Part shown: positions 25,638 to 35,483 of the stretch, piece after piece
Layout: each line of letters starts with the position of its first letter
How positions within the stretch are numbered: position 1 is the first letter of the stretch
Source of the DNA: Candidatus Loosdrechtia aerotolerans
GTDB lineage: Bacteria > Planctomycetota > Brocadiia > Brocadiales > Brocadiaceae
Direction of reading: 5' to 3'
Assembly: GCA_021646405.1 (NCBI GenBank)
Contig: SOER01000002.1
Location: 62,001-126,000 of the forward strand
Length of the DNA: 64,000 bases
Translations under genes and position numbers: made by a program
Notes under the pieces: model-generated
What the model saw: the letters and a program-made list of their open reading frames with translations, nothing else
Database searches by the model: none
What the model was told of the DNA's origin: nothing

Positions 25638-26838
25638 GCCTGAGGGCCTCAATGGGGTTAAGGCGGGATGCCTTCCGGGCCGGATAATAACCAAAAAAGA
25701 TGCCAACCATGTTCGAGAAGAGAAAAGCAACGGCAATCGATAGCGGTGATAGCAATGAAGGCCAACCTCCGAAATAAGAGACGAATTTTGACAGGACAAC
25801 ACCGAGAACAACACCGATCATTCCGCCAATAGAACTCAAAACGGTAGCCTCAATTAAGAACTGGAGAAGAATATCTTTTTCCTTGGCGCCAACAGCCATC
25901 CGGATGCCAATTTCCCGGGTCCTTTCCGTTGTAGAAACCAGCATGATATTCATAATACCAATTCCACCTACGATTAAAGATACCGACGCAATACTTCCCA
26001 GGAGTATTGTCATTGTTCGGCTTGTCTCTACGATTTTTGAAGCAAACTCTACCTGGCTGATAACGGTAAAATCGTTTTCCTCGTTCGGTCTTATACGGTG
26101 TCGTTGTCTTAATAAAGCAGTAATCTGATCAATTGCTTCAAACCGGGCTTCCGATGTCACTGTGGAAGCGAGGATCATATCAACGTGCGTTATCCCCATA
26201 ATCTTTCTCTGAACAGTTGTATAAGGGACCAAAATGGTATCATCCTGATCACGTCCCGTTGCGGATTCTCCTTTCACACTCAATACCCCGGTTACTTTGA
26301 AAGGCATATTATTTATCCGGACTATCTTATCAACGGGATGAAGCGCCCCAAAAAGGTTTGCAGATACGGTTTGGCCCAGGACGCATACCTTTGCCATGGC
26401 GTTTACATCCTGTGGGCTAATAAATTGCCCGGAGCTGAGCGGCCAGTTTCGTATAGTCTGATAATCTGGTCCCACTCCTAATACAGAAGTCGTCCAGTTC
26501 ATATTACCATAGATGGCCTGTGAAGTTGCCCGAATGCCGGGGGAAACATAGGTCACCGCATCGCATTCCTGCTTTATGGCCAGAGCATCTTCTGCCGTTA
26601 AGGTAACGCCACCCTCAACACCCCTGGTAGCGGTATGCAGGGTACTGACCGGAAAAATGAGGAGAACATTGGTACCTAAACTCTCGATCTGCTTTTCAAC
26701 TATAACCTTTGCACCCTGGCCAATGCTAACCATGACAATTACAGCCCCGACACCAATAACAATACCAAGTACGGTTAGTGAGGAACGTAATTTATTTCTT
26801 ATAATCGCACGTATGGCTATTTTAAAAAGTATTGACAT
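25630..26838 (-). CDS. MacB-type ABC transporter permease
   Basis: 402 residues with the MacB plan: a first membrane helix (LTVLGIVIGVGAVIVMVSIG), a large periplasmic domain of about 230 residues (GTNVLLIFPV...TVISQVEF) and three C-terminal helices containing GSIASVSLIVGGIGIMNIMLV and the diagnostic STTERTREIGIRMAVGAKEKDIL. The separate ATPase is encoded upstream (26878). Such tripartite systems with MacA export substrates across the outer membrane through a TolC-like channel, which is not in this window. It overlaps the next gene by 8 bases. Confidence 0.92.
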   Translation of the reverse strand: MSILFKIAIRAIIRNKLRSSLTVLGIVIGVGAVIVMVSIGQGAKVIVEKQIESLGTNVLLIFPVSTLHTATRGVEGGVTLTAEDALAIKQECDAVTYVSPGIRATSQAIYGNMNWTTSVLGVGPDYQTIRNWPLSSGQFISPQDVNAMAKVCVLGQTVSANLFGALHPVDKIVRINNMPFKVTGVLSVKGESATGRDQDDTILVPYTTVQRKIMGITHVDMILASTVTSEARFEAIDQITALLRQRHRIRPNEENDFTVISQVEFASKIVETSRTMTILLGSIASVSLIVGGIGIMNIMLVSTTERTREIGIRMAVGAKEKDILLQFLIEATVLSSIGGMIGVVLGVVLSKFVSYFGGWPSLLSPLSIAVAFLFSNMVGIFFGYYPARKASRLNPIEALRHE

Positions 26839-26877
26839 ACTGAAAAACCCTGCACTGCTGAATTATCCTGTGTTTTC

Positions 26878-27600
26878 TTATGATGTTTTGGATGTTGGTG
26901 TAAAATGGTAGGATTCTGAAGGTGTATCACTTATCACCTCACCATCTTTCAGAACGATAATTCTCCGGGCAAATCTTGCAATGTCATTTTCATGGGTAAC
27001 CAAAATGATCGTAATATTCCATTGCTGATTAAGATTCTGCAGGATATTCATGACATCCATACTGGTAACAGTATCAAGATTTCCTGTTGGTTCATCAGCA
27101 AGAAGCAAAGCGGGGTTATTCACAATGGCCCGCGCAATTGCAACTCGCTGCTGCTGTCCTCCGGATAATTGATTCGGATAATGTTTTTTAAATGTTTCAA
27201 TCCCTAAAGCATTAAGTATCTGATGGACTCTATCGGTATCTGTCTTTGTCATTCTTTTACGGTAAATAAGGGGTAACTCAATATTTTCCCAGACAGTGGT
27301 TCGGCTTAAAAGATTAAAGTTCTGAAATACAAATCCGATCTTTTTGTTGCGAACTTCGGCTAATTCGTTCTTTGAAAACCGGGAGACATCAATTCCTTCC
27401 AGGTAATAGTTTCCCCGGCTCGGGCGATCAAGGCACCCAAGGATATTCATTAAGGTCGATTTTCCTGAGCCTGAAGCGCCCATAATGGCTACGAATTCCC
27501 CCTGTTGAATCGTAAGGGAGACCCCCTTTAAGGCCATTACCTGAACCTCTCCCATATCGTATATTTTGTAAATATTATCTAATAATATAATATCCTGCAT
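26878..27600 (-). CDS. MacB/LolD-type ABC transporter ATP-binding protein
   Basis: 240 residues: Walker [10 protein letters not shown] near residue 39, Q-loop FVFQNFNLL, signature [14 protein letters not shown] near 145, Walker [13 protein letters not shown] near 165 and the switch His in LVTHENDIA. The spacing and the '[10 protein letters not shown]' version of Walker B are typical of LolD/MacB ATPases rather than of importers. It is between the adaptor and the permease in a minus-strand operon and supplies the energy for their complex. Confidence 0.95.
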   Translation of the reverse strand: MQDIILLDNIYKIYDMGEVQVMALKGVSLTIQQGEFVAIMGASGSGKSTLMNILGCLDRPSRGNYYLEGIDVSRFSKNELAEVRNKKIGFVFQNFNLLSRTTVWENIELPLIYRKRMTKTDTDRVHQILNALGIETFKKHYPNQLSGGQQQRVAIARAIVNNPALLLADEPTGNLDTVTSMDVMNILQNLNQQWNITIILVTHENDIARFARRIIVLKDGEVISDTPSESYHFTPTSKTS

Positions 27601-27655
27601 ATCTCTGGATAAAACAGTACCTTAGGTATAAAATACCTGCATAAAATCAAAATAA

Positions 27656-28855
27656 TTAGTAACGACGGCTCCAGGGGACTCTCGGCTTTGCTCCTCCCGA
27701 GGCCGAGCCGGGGATAATCTCCGCAAGAATAACCTCCTGGCCTTCTTTTAAATCGCCTCCGGTAATTTTAGTAAAATTATAATCACTGATCCCTAACTCC
27801 ACAGGGACTTCTTTCGGTTCTCCCTGTTCCAGTATCCATATACTTGGACCCGTTTTTGCATCTTTTGCCTCGGCCATATCCCGTTCACCTGCTTTTTGCT
27901 TTAAAACCCTCGAAGGCATATAACGAAATGCGGCATTGGGAACCCGCAGTACATTTTCTGCCTTGGCCACGAGAATAGAGGTATTTGCTGTCATTCCGGG
28001 CATGAGTTTGAGTAATGAATTATCAAAACTAATTATCGTACTGTAGGTCACCACATTCTGAAAAATGACAGGGGCCTTTCGGATTTCAACAACGACCCCT
28101 TCAAAAACATCCTCCGGGAAGGCATCAACCGTAAACTTTGCCGTTTGCCCTACCTCAACCATACCAATATCAGCCTCGTCAACATTGACATCAACCTGCA
28201 TGTGAACCAGGTCTTCCGCAATGGTAAACAACACCGGGGTCTGAAAAGTTGCTGCCACAGTCTGCCCAACATCAACCTCCTTTGAAATTACAATACCATT
28301 TAAAGGTGAGGTAATTACTGTATGTTTTAAGTTTGTTTTTGCAATTTCAAGAGCTGCTTTTGCTTGTAATACCTGTGCTTCTGCTAACTCTACATCGGCT
28401 AAATTTGTTTCATAGGTTGTTTGCGCCGCATCTAAATCATGAATTGAAATTACCTTATTTTCATAAAGTTCCTTTAAACGCAGGTAACTCCTCTTACTGT
28501 TTTTTGCGTTTACCTTTGCCTTTTCAAGATTAGCTATGGCAATGGCAAGAGCGGCCTCAGCCCTTTTTACCTCATGTTCAAACGGAATAGGGTCAATTTG
28601 TGCTACAACTTGTCCCTTTTCTACTTTCGAGTTAAAATCAACAGATAACTGAGAAATGAGTCCTGAAACCTGGCTGCCAATTACTACCGTTCTTACAGGA
28701 TTTACCGTACCTGTTGCTGTAATATATTTACTGATTATACCCCGCCCGATTTCTTCTGTTTTGTAATGGATGGTATCTTTACTGCGAAAAAAATAAATAT
28801 ATACTGCTCCAATAATGAGAAAGCATACAATACCTATAATAATACTTTTTTTCAT
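27656..28855 (-). CDS. MacA-like periplasmic adaptor (HlyD/RND-type membrane fusion protein)
   Basis: 399 residues. N-terminal anchor helix (IGIVCFLIIGAVYIYFF), then the barrel-sandwich half TATGTVNPVRTVVIGSQVSG, a long helical hairpin (residues about 95-185, KAEAALAIAIANLEKAKVNA), the returning lipoyl half HTVITSPLNGIVIS and beta-barrel domains (GMTANTSILVAKAENVLRVP). The C-terminus ends Ser/Gly/Arg-rich. This is the first gene of the MacA - ATPase - permease - exporter operon. The adaptor would link the inner-membrane permease to an outer-membrane channel. Confidence 0.92.
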   Translation of the reverse strand: MKKSIIIGIVCFLIIGAVYIYFFRSKDTIHYKTEEIGRGIISKYITATGTVNPVRTVVIGSQVSGLISQLSVDFNSKVEKGQVVAQIDPIPFEHEVKRAEAALAIAIANLEKAKVNAKNSKRSYLRLKELYENKVISIHDLDAAQTTYETNLADVELAEAQVLQAKAALEIAKTNLKHTVITSPLNGIVISKEVDVGQTVAATFQTPVLFTIAEDLVHMQVDVNVDEADIGMVEVGQTAKFTVDAFPEDVFEGVVVEIRKAPVIFQNVVTYSTIISFDNSLLKLMPGMTANTSILVAKAENVLRVPNAAFRYMPSRVLKQKAGERDMAEAKDAKTGPSIWILEQGEPKEVPVELGISDYNFTKITGGDLKEGQEVILAEIIPGSASGGAKPRVPWSRRY

Positions 28856-29420
28856 TAACGATTAATTACCTTTACCTAAATAGTTTCGTTTTTCAACAGG
28901 CTGAGATATGCATTCTTTATCAAAGATAAACATTCACCAAACAATAATTATAACAAAATCATGGTAGGCGTGCATCCGGATAATAAAATTTATCATTAAT
29001 CCGGTTTTTCTCGTCTTATCTCGTCCTCTTATCTCGTTCCAACGCAGAGCGTTGGAACGAGTAGAGACAAAAGCTCCGTTAGGAGCGGTATAGTGTAATA
29101 GAAAAACAATGTGTACCAACTCTTAAGTTCCAGAGGAGCGGCAGAGAAGGGGTTCCCCTCCCTCGGAAGGAGGGGAAAGAGGGAGAGTTTTTCACTGATA
29201 AAGAGAAAGGTACAAGGACTTATGGTCAGGTACTTAATAGGCAGGCAATGTATTGCCTGCCTATTATCATTATAGCCCCACACGGGCTAAGATGTGGGTA
29301 AGGATAAGCTCCGGAGAAGGAATAAGGGGGTGGGAAAGCAAAAAAACTGATCATCATTTCAATAACTGTGAACGGAAGAAGCAAATGAGCCTATAAAATA
29401 CCCTGTTCTTTTCTTCTCCG
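28856..29420. repeat. Repeat-rich intergenic region with palindromes
   Basis: No supported gene. It holds two strong palindromes: arms ctcgttccaacgc/gcgttggaacgag at 29033-29045 and 29049-29061 (3-base loop), and arms aataggcaggcaat/attgcctgcctatt at 29236-29249 and 29252-29265 (2-base loop). The segment at 29289-29314 (starts aagatgtgggtaaggat) recurs in inverted orientation at 51721-51746, and a shorter form occurs near 61768-61783. These look like small dispersed intergenic repeats rather than regulatory sites. Confidence 0.6.
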
Positions 29421-30008
29421 TTACCAGCCGATAACGCTTCGTTTGCTCTGTTTGGCAATTTGTTTCTCTTCTTCCCATACGGCCAGACCTTCATCATTCG
29501 TTAACGATAGCTGGAAAATATATGCAACCTGGCGAACGTTATCCTTGCGGTCGCTCTGTTCTATAATTTTACCGGAGAGGGTATAGTCAGGGAGGCGTGG
29601 TGGCCCTTTCTTATCTGCATAAAACTCTCTTTCTTGTTGAATATCCCGGGCAAGAGGGTCTTCAGCAATACCTCCCAACCCCATTGTAGTGGTAGTCAAA
29701 ACCTTTCCACTCTGATTGAGGGCAACACGAATCTTTTTTACGAGCATATCGGTATCAATCTGCTGTGTTGTATTATTCACAATTCTGCTGATAGCAAGAA
29801 CAGCAGGCTGCTGCTGTGTTTTGTCAATAGCTCCCGATGTTAAAAGAGATTGGACCATATCCTCAGCGGCATAAGAAAAATCCTGAATATTTATCTCAGA
29901 AGTCACGAGGGTGCGGGGACCAGTAGGTTCTACATAGCGTGTATGGGTAGCACATCCAAAAACAGGGAATAATAAGAGCAGAAAATAAAAATTGAAAGCC
30001 TTTATCAT
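29421..30008 (-). CDS. LpoB-like outer-membrane lipoprotein (PBP activator family)
   Basis: 195 residues. A lipoprotein signal (MIKAFNFYFLLLLFPVFGCA) places Cys19 as the lipid-modified residue. The body has the LpoB-family blocks DFSYAAEDMVQSLLTSGAI, ISRIVNNTTQQIDTDMLVKKI, the conserved TLSGKIIEQSDR and the late VAYIFQLSLTNDEGLAVWEEEKQIAKQ. In Enterobacteria LpoB activates the bifunctional penicillin-binding protein PBP1b from the outer membrane; whether this homologue does so is inference. It lies last in a minus-strand trio with DUF1425 and COG3014-like lipoproteins, a conserved neighbourhood. Confidence 0.85.
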   Translation of the reverse strand: MIKAFNFYFLLLLFPVFGCATHTRYVEPTGPRTLVTSEINIQDFSYAAEDMVQSLLTSGAIDKTQQQPAVLAISRIVNNTTQQIDTDMLVKKIRVALNQSGKVLTTTTMGLGGIAEDPLARDIQQEREFYADKKGPPRLPDYTLSGKIIEQSDRKDNVRQVAYIFQLSLTNDEGLAVWEEEKQIAKQSKRSVIGW

Positions 30009-30032
30009 TGATTTTTTTATCCTTTCTGTTAC

Positions 30033-30467
30033 TTATTTTCTTACATCCTCTATAAATTTTACCCGAAAGTCCTTTGCCGTTGTTGTAGGTGCAACAGCGG
30101 TAATCGCTAAGGTCTCGCCTCCTTCTATTTGCCGGGGTATCCAAACAGAGGTAGGCGTGTGAATGAGCATGCCATTCAAGTCAAACCATTCAATACTATA
30201 GCTGAATGCCTGCATGGAATTCTTCTGATTAAGAACCTCAACCTGTATTTGTAAAAATCCTCCATGGGTAGTGCCTTCATTTAAGCCAACTATGCTAACC
30301 TTTCTGTGTAAACCGGAATCAGTAATGATTCGCTTATCCGCTATTATGTGACGTGTTCCGACCGGTGTTGCCCTCTCTACGGTATTTACCGTAGTACATG
30401 AGGAGAACAGTGCTATACCTGCTATGAGGCAGGTTAATACTCGTGATGAATTTGTTTTTTTCTTCAT
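30033..30467 (-). CDS. YcfL-like (DUF1425) lipoprotein
   Basis: 144 residues with a lipoprotein signal (TCLIAGIALFSSC, lipid Cys near residue 24) and a beta-sandwich-like domain containing VSIVGLNEGTTHGGFLQIQV and FSYSIEWFDLNGM, then IEGGETLAITAVAPT and TAKDFRVKF. These segments match DUF1425, the family of E. coli YcfL, which is encoded beside lpoB. The position between the LpoB-like and COG3014-like genes supports the assignment. Its function is not known; a link to peptidoglycan synthesis is suggested by the neighbourhood only. Confidence 0.85.
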   Translation of the reverse strand: MKKKTNSSRVLTCLIAGIALFSSCTTVNTVERATPVGTRHIIADKRIITDSGLHRKVSIVGLNEGTTHGGFLQIQVEVLNQKNSMQAFSYSIEWFDLNGMLIHTPTSVWIPRQIEGGETLAITAVAPTTTAKDFRVKFIEDVRK

Positions 30468-30537
30468 GTGGGTATTAGAACCTTTTTGTTAAAACAGATG
30501 GTATTTTTCTCAATCTTACCTGAATAGTGCTTGCTTA

Positions 30538-32052
30538 CTAAATACGGTTTTCATCAGACATACCTCTCGATGCTGCCGCCTTGGAAGTAGGACGATCAGC
30601 AATATTTTCCATACGGTTCTCCAATAAGGTAAATTGTCTTACCAACAACGGGCTCGTACGGTTTACTGCCTTAATCCAGACAACAGTAACAGTCCCTTCG
30701 TTTATCGTTACCGGCGTTCTTTGCAAGCTGTTTGAAACTATCAATTCGATTTTTCGGTCTTCCGGAGTAGGAAAACGGCAGAATTGGAATTCTTTTGGTA
30801 AAGTAGTCCATGTCCTTAAATCTGCCTGATTAACGGCTACTTCATAAATTGCCCCGGCAAAAGCTGCCATGATTCCTGCAGTTCTGTTGTCTTTTCCTCC
30901 TATGGCCGTGCTTGCTGCATATACAGATCCTGCTTTTACTGCCGATGCAATGATTGTTTTCGTAATAATGAGTGGCAGCACGTTCTTAAATTCCCGGGTA
31001 ATAATAGCATCCATGTTTGACAATTGCAGGGTTGAATCTGTCTCTTTATCGTGGTGAACAGTAAGGGATCGGATATAATTATCCCGGTACCTGAGCTGAG
31101 GGAAAGCGGCACCTACGTAAGGTACATGCGGTGTAATTAAAAAAAGGGGGAGGTCAATGCGGACCTGTTCCCGTTCGGGTGCTAAACCGGTCTCAAAGAT
31201 AATATAGGTAGTTGGTTGCATTGGATGCCCTTCAATCGTTTGCTGTACCATTTCCAGATCCTGGCGAATAAACGTATTCTCTCCGGTCATACCAAGTACC
31301 CGCTCAAATGATTTACGGGACCGTTCTAAATCTGAACCGCCTGTTGCCCGGGTCATAAAAAACAGGGCATCAAGATAAACGGTTAATGGATTCACATAAT
31401 CTGCATACCCTTCAAACCGCTCAAGGTTGGAATAGGCATTCCCGTATTGATTCCTGAATACTTCATTTCTGTGAATTTTCTCCAGATCAACCCGCATATT
31501 TTGCATCCTTCCTTCTTCCTGTGCTTTCTCAATGCGGGCTGCATTAATATACACGGCTTCCTTTTGTCGTTCATATGCACGGTTTAATTCTATCCGTGCT
31601 TCTTCATACTCTCCCAATTCCAGATAATTCAACGCCTTGTAGGTGTTCATCATTATCTTATCATAGGCGTAACCTTCATATGGTAAGGCCGTAAGGTTCG
31701 TAACGGATGCCAGGGTTTCCCGTGAAAGTTTAATTTTTGCCTTCTGTTCAAGATGATTGATTCTGTTCTCGGCAATATCAAAGGCATGATTGCTCTCCTC
31801 TAATTTCCCTGCGGCCCGCAATACAGCTCCCTGTTCAAGTGTCCAGATTACAGCATCTTTCGTCTTCCTCTGGTTTTCTGCCTCGGGTGAAATAAGTTTG
31901 GCAGCGGTCTGGAAATTTCCCTGTTCCCAATGCCGGTTGATCTCCTTTGTCTGCTTATTGTAACTGGCGCAGCCTGTACCAAGCCAGCCAGCCATCCATA
32001 CCACAAAGGCAACCTGAGGCCACGACCTGCGTTTTTTCTGAACAACATTCAT
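30538..32052 (-). CDS. COG3014-like lipoprotein with TPR-like helices
   Basis: 504 residues from ATG 32052, which follows GGAAGGAAGGG; a longer frame from 32115 would disrupt the lipoprotein signal. The signal WMAGWLGTGC gives a lipid Cys near residue 28. The first half is helical and TPR-like (GNFQTAAKLI, ALNYLELGEYEEARIELNRAYERQ); the second half has ETGLAPEREQVRIDLPLFL and a hydrophobic glycine-rich stretch near 370-400 (IIASAVKAGSVYAASTAIGG), then LRTWTTLPKEFQFCRFPTP. These match the conserved COG3014 family found with YcfL and LpoB. Role unknown, probably envelope-related. Confidence 0.8.
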   Translation of the reverse strand: MNVVQKKRRSWPQVAFVVWMAGWLGTGCASYNKQTKEINRHWEQGNFQTAAKLISPEAENQRKTKDAVIWTLEQGAVLRAAGKLEESNHAFDIAENRINHLEQKAKIKLSRETLASVTNLTALPYEGYAYDKIMMNTYKALNYLELGEYEEARIELNRAYERQKEAVYINAARIEKAQEEGRMQNMRVDLEKIHRNEVFRNQYGNAYSNLERFEGYADYVNPLTVYLDALFFMTRATGGSDLERSRKSFERVLGMTGENTFIRQDLEMVQQTIEGHPMQPTTYIIFETGLAPEREQVRIDLPLFLITPHVPYVGAAFPQLRYRDNYIRSLTVHHDKETDSTLQLSNMDAIITREFKNVLPLIITKTIIASAVKAGSVYAASTAIGGKDNRTAGIMAAFAGAIYEVAVNQADLRTWTTLPKEFQFCRFPTPEDRKIELIVSNSLQRTPVTINEGTVTVVWIKAVNRTSPLLVRQFTLLENRMENIADRPTSKAAASRGMSDENRI

Positions 32053-32889
32053 GCTATCCCTTCCTTCCCCTCGTCCATGCAATAAGCCTATATGTTTACC
32101 TATTGAAAAACTCATTATTGCGACTCTCTCAGCACGGCCTCTTTTTCAATTCCAAAATCTTCCAGCACAGACACTTTATCATGAAAGGCGTTTCCTGCCC
32201 GGTTTTCTACAAAAATAACCGCCTTGTGCGGAGGCAGGCCAGTTAATTCGGCGGCAGGGAAAATGCTTGTAAGAAAATGAAATTCCTGGGAAATATAGCA
32301 GAAAAAGATTATGTGTCAATAGAATTTTGTTAAGGCTTTAGGGATAGAATACTTAATTTTGAGACTTTATTATTGAATACTACGATGTGGTACTTTTTAT
32401 AAATTCTGAATTTTTTATTTTTACTTATCGAGACAAATCCTTCTTGACTTCCTTCACCCTTAAAAAAAGCACTCTAAAGGGATGTGACTACAATTTGCAC
32501 ACTTGCAAGATGTATTCTACAAGTTGCAAAAAAAGTTTCATGTATGAAATTTTTTATGAATTTACCCGGGTTTCGTAACGGAATCACCCTAATAAAGCAA
32601 TGAATAAATCTTTGGTATTTAAATAGATAAATTTTTGATATCTAAATTGTAATATATATTTGATGAAAATATATCTTATGGAATAATATTTGTTAATATA
32701 TTCTCGCCTGAAATTTTAATCAGGAAAAGCGGCTTGTTTATGCAGGGAGAGATTTCTTTTATAGTCTTTAACATCGCATGGTTAACAAAAGCAAAGAGTG
32801 TAGGTTGTTTTGGTGAAACATGAAGAGGTGGGCCCGGGAAAATTTGTTAGGTAAATTCGATTAAAGAAAAATTCGGTTAAAGAAAAATT
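32053..32889. other. Long AT-rich intergenic region upstream of dabB
   Basis: About 840 bases with no supported gene. It presumably holds the divergent promoters for the lipoprotein cluster and the dabBA operon. A local inverted repeat includes cttgcaagatgtattctacaag (about 32500-32523). At 32843-32889 a 17-base unit (attc[a/g]attaaagaaaa-like) is repeated twice just before the dabB start. Confidence 0.4.
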
Positions 32890-35436
32890 ATGACAGATTA
32901 CTACCCTATACTGATACCTTTGTTACCCCTTGCAGTAGCATTGGCCACTGCTCTTTTTGGGGACTTACCCGGTCAGAAGGCTTATAGGATCGGTGCGCTG
33001 GTCAAAATAGTATCCCTGGGAATTTCTATTCAGGTACTTTACGAGGTTACAACATCAGGGCATGAGGCCATTTACCTTCCTGTTTTTTCCTCAATATCGA
33101 GTAGTCTGCTGCAATTCGATTTTTACATCGATCGGTTAGCTGCCGTGATGATGGTGCTCATTTCAGGGATTAATCTCTTGATATCCTTTTTTTCCATACG
33201 TTACATGCAGTCTGAACGGGGAAGAGCACGGTTTCATACCCTGATGGATATTACTGCTTTCACACTTCTGTGTATGGTCTCAAGTGCCAACCTCCTGATG
33301 CTCTTTCTCTTCTGGCAACTCCTGAGCTGGCTGCTATGCTTCCTTGTCTACAACTATTCCCATCCACCAACCGTCAAAGGCTCCTTCAAGACCTTTATCA
33401 TACTGCGGTTGGGAGATATTGCCTTTCTTGCGGGTATCGTCCTGGCATACAGCTTGTACGGTACATTAAATTTTTATCAACTTTTCAACCGGGCAGCCGG
33501 GGTTTCGCACACCTTTTCCCTCTGGCCTGGCAGTGGGCTTGAAATCAGTGCTATCACTGTTGTCACCCTGCTAATCTTCGTCGGGGCCATGAGCAAGTCG
33601 GTCCAATTTCCCTTGCACGTGTGGCTCCCCGAATTTCTGTACGCGCCAACACCGGTCACTGCCTTCATGCATGCAGGGATTATTAATGCCGGTGGTTTTC
33701 TTTTAAATCGTCTGGCTCCGCTCTATGCTTTAAGTCCTGCCAGCTTGCATGTGGTCTTCGTCATCGGCCTGCTTACAGCCCTTCTTGGGGCGAGTATGAT
33801 GTTAACCCAGAACTCTATCAAAAAAACCCTGGGATACTCTACTATTGCACAGATGGGTTATATGATCATGGAGTGCGGGCTGGGGGCCTTTTCCCTGGCG
33901 GTCTTTCATCTCATTGCACATGGTTTTTTTAAGGCCGCTGTCCTCTTAAATTGCGGGCATGTGATTCATGATACACGCCAGGAACCGAAATTCCCTCATA
34001 AAAAGGAAACGGTGGAACGGATGGACTTTTCTCTCTGGACCTGGCTTACCGGATTTATCACGACCCTCATCCTGCCGCTGATCATTCTTTTTGCTGCCCA
34101 TGGAGTCTTGAAAATACCTATGAAAGATTCGCATGGTATCGTGATTCTTCTCTTCTTTTCATGGGTGACTTCTTCCCAGGCTATTTTGTCTCTTTACCGT
34201 TTACGGATCGCATCCTGGAAGATGATAGTAATCATGCTTCTGACTCTGCTCCTGATTGTCTTTACTTATCTGCTGGCAGCGGAGAAATTTGCACACTTCC
34301 TCTGTTCGTCCGGGGATAAAGTACATCAATACTACCAGGCAGCCGCCCTGCCGGGCAAGTTGTTTGATATCCTTGTGGCAGCAACTGCGCTATTCATTAT
34401 CCTTAGCTGGATATTCATCTATGCTAAAACCCATGGACAAACGATTTGGATGCCAAGATGGATGAATATGCTGCAGGTTCGTATGTATCTTTTCTTTATG
34501 AACCGCCTCTATCTGGAGCCCTTCTTTCTCAGACTCAGCCGGGGATTCACGAGGGTTATCCATAGTATTGATAAGAGTGTGATTTTCCGGTATGTCCTGG
34601 TGCTGATTGCCCTTGGTTTAGTTTTGTCTGTGATGGTTCTGTTATGGAATATGTCGGCTGCAAGCAATATGATATTTTTTGTTTTTGCCCTCCTGCTGCC
34701 TTTGTTTCCCTTCCACGGCATCTATGTAGCCGCCCTGACTCGTCTGCCGGGGTACTTTCCGATGCTTCTTGCCCTCCTGCTGCCGGCTATGGGGCTATAC
34801 GGAATGATGGATCTTCTTCCAAATATACCACCGGTAATACTCAATGGCGCGAGCGTGCTGGCATTATTCGGTGCTCTCTATGGGTCTTTCAAAGCCCTGG
34901 TTCAGTACAGAATAACTCATATGTTGGTCTATACGAGTGTCTCCCTATACTCTATTTTATGGTGGTATCTGACCAAAACCGGAACTTATACTCCCCAGAT
35001 AACAGTTTATGCAGGTGCGGCTGCTCTGGTCACCAGTGGGTTGTTCTTTGCCCTGTATAACGTGCGGATTCGGTATGGTGAGCTAAACCTGGACAGGATT
35101 GGCGGGCTTGCCCGGCCTATGCCCCGGTTTGCCATCCTGCTGTCACTGCTGGTGATGGCGGGCATGGGCCTTCCTCCTTTCGGCCTTTTTTCGAGTTATA
35201 TAGAGATGTTATTCCACCCGTCCATTACAATATCCTGGGAATTGATTATTATTCTGTTAACCTGGTTTTCAGCTTCCTGGTACTTGTTCAGGCTAATGCA
35301 ACGGCTCCTCTTCGGTCCCCACCGTCCTGGCATCTTTTATAAGGACCTGCGCTATACCGAAGTCTCCTTCTTGCTGATAGTACTCTTGATCCTTGCAGCC
35401 CTTGGCATAATGCCGGATACCGTACGGATTCTCTGA
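32890..35436 (+). CDS. dabB: DabB-type proton-conducting membrane subunit, fused double antiporter domain
   Basis: 848 residues, much longer than a normal NuoL-like DabB of about 500-560. The first about 560 residues are a NuoL/MrpA-type domain: LLFLFWQLLSWLLCF, GAMSKSVQFPLHVWLPE with the conserved Lys/His, APTPVTAFMHAGIINAGG and QMGYMIMECGLG. After a link near 560-600 a second set of about eight helices follows (VILNGASVLALFGALYGSFK...FAILLSLLVMAGMGLPPFGL), resembling the C-terminal part of a second NuoM-like subunit. DabB forms the ion-motive partner of DabA, driving uptake of dissolved inorganic carbon. It is 47 bases before dabA. The start ATG 32890 lacks a strong ribosome binding site. 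Confidence 0.85.
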   Translation: MTDYYPILIPLLPLAVALATALFGDLPGQKAYRIGALVKIVSLGISIQVLYEVTTSGHEAIYLPVFSSISSSLLQFDFYIDRLAAVMMVLISGINLLISFFSIRYMQSERGRARFHTLMDITAFTLLCMVSSANLLMLFLFWQLLSWLLCFLVYNYSHPPTVKGSFKTFIILRLGDIAFLAGIVLAYSLYGTLNFYQLFNRAAGVSHTFSLWPGSGLEISAITVVTLLIFVGAMSKSVQFPLHVWLPEFLYAPTPVTAFMHAGIINAGGFLLNRLAPLYALSPASLHVVFVIGLLTALLGASMMLTQNSIKKTLGYSTIAQMGYMIMECGLGAFSLAVFHLIAHGFFKAAVLLNCGHVIHDTRQEPKFPHKKETVERMDFSLWTWLTGFITTLILPLIILFAAHGVLKIPMKDSHGIVILLFFSWVTSSQAILSLYRLRIASWKMIVIMLLTLLLIVFTYLLAAEKFAHFLCSSGDKVHQYYQAAALPGKLFDILVAATALFIILSWIFIYAKTHGQTIWMPRWMNMLQVRMYLFFMNRLYLEPFFLRLSRGFTRVIHSIDKSVIFRYVLVLIALGLVLSVMVLLWNMSAASNMIFFVFALLLPLFPFHGIYVAALTRLPGYFPMLLALLLPAMGLYGMMDLLPNIPPVILNGASVLALFGALYGSFKALVQYRITHMLVYTSVSLYSILWWYLTKTGTYTPQITVYAGAAALVTSGLFFALYNVRIRYGELNLDRIGGLARPMPRFAILLSLLVMAGMGLPPFGLFSSYIEMLFHPSITISWELIIILLTWFSASWYLFRLMQRLLFGPHRPGIFYKDLRYTEVSFLLIVLLILAALGIMPDTVRIL

Positions 35437-35483
35437 GGCTCATGAACTGGCAGTAAATTTCTTATCATTATGGAGTTAGACCA

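Noticed and set aside
25638-25814. N-terminal extension of the second ABC exporter
   Set aside because: It lies inside the preceding permease gene and has no export or membrane character; ATG 25637 gives a normal start with overlap coupling.
32387-32578. A 63-residue frame upstream of dabB
   Set aside because: AT-rich, no ribosome binding site, no recognised motif.
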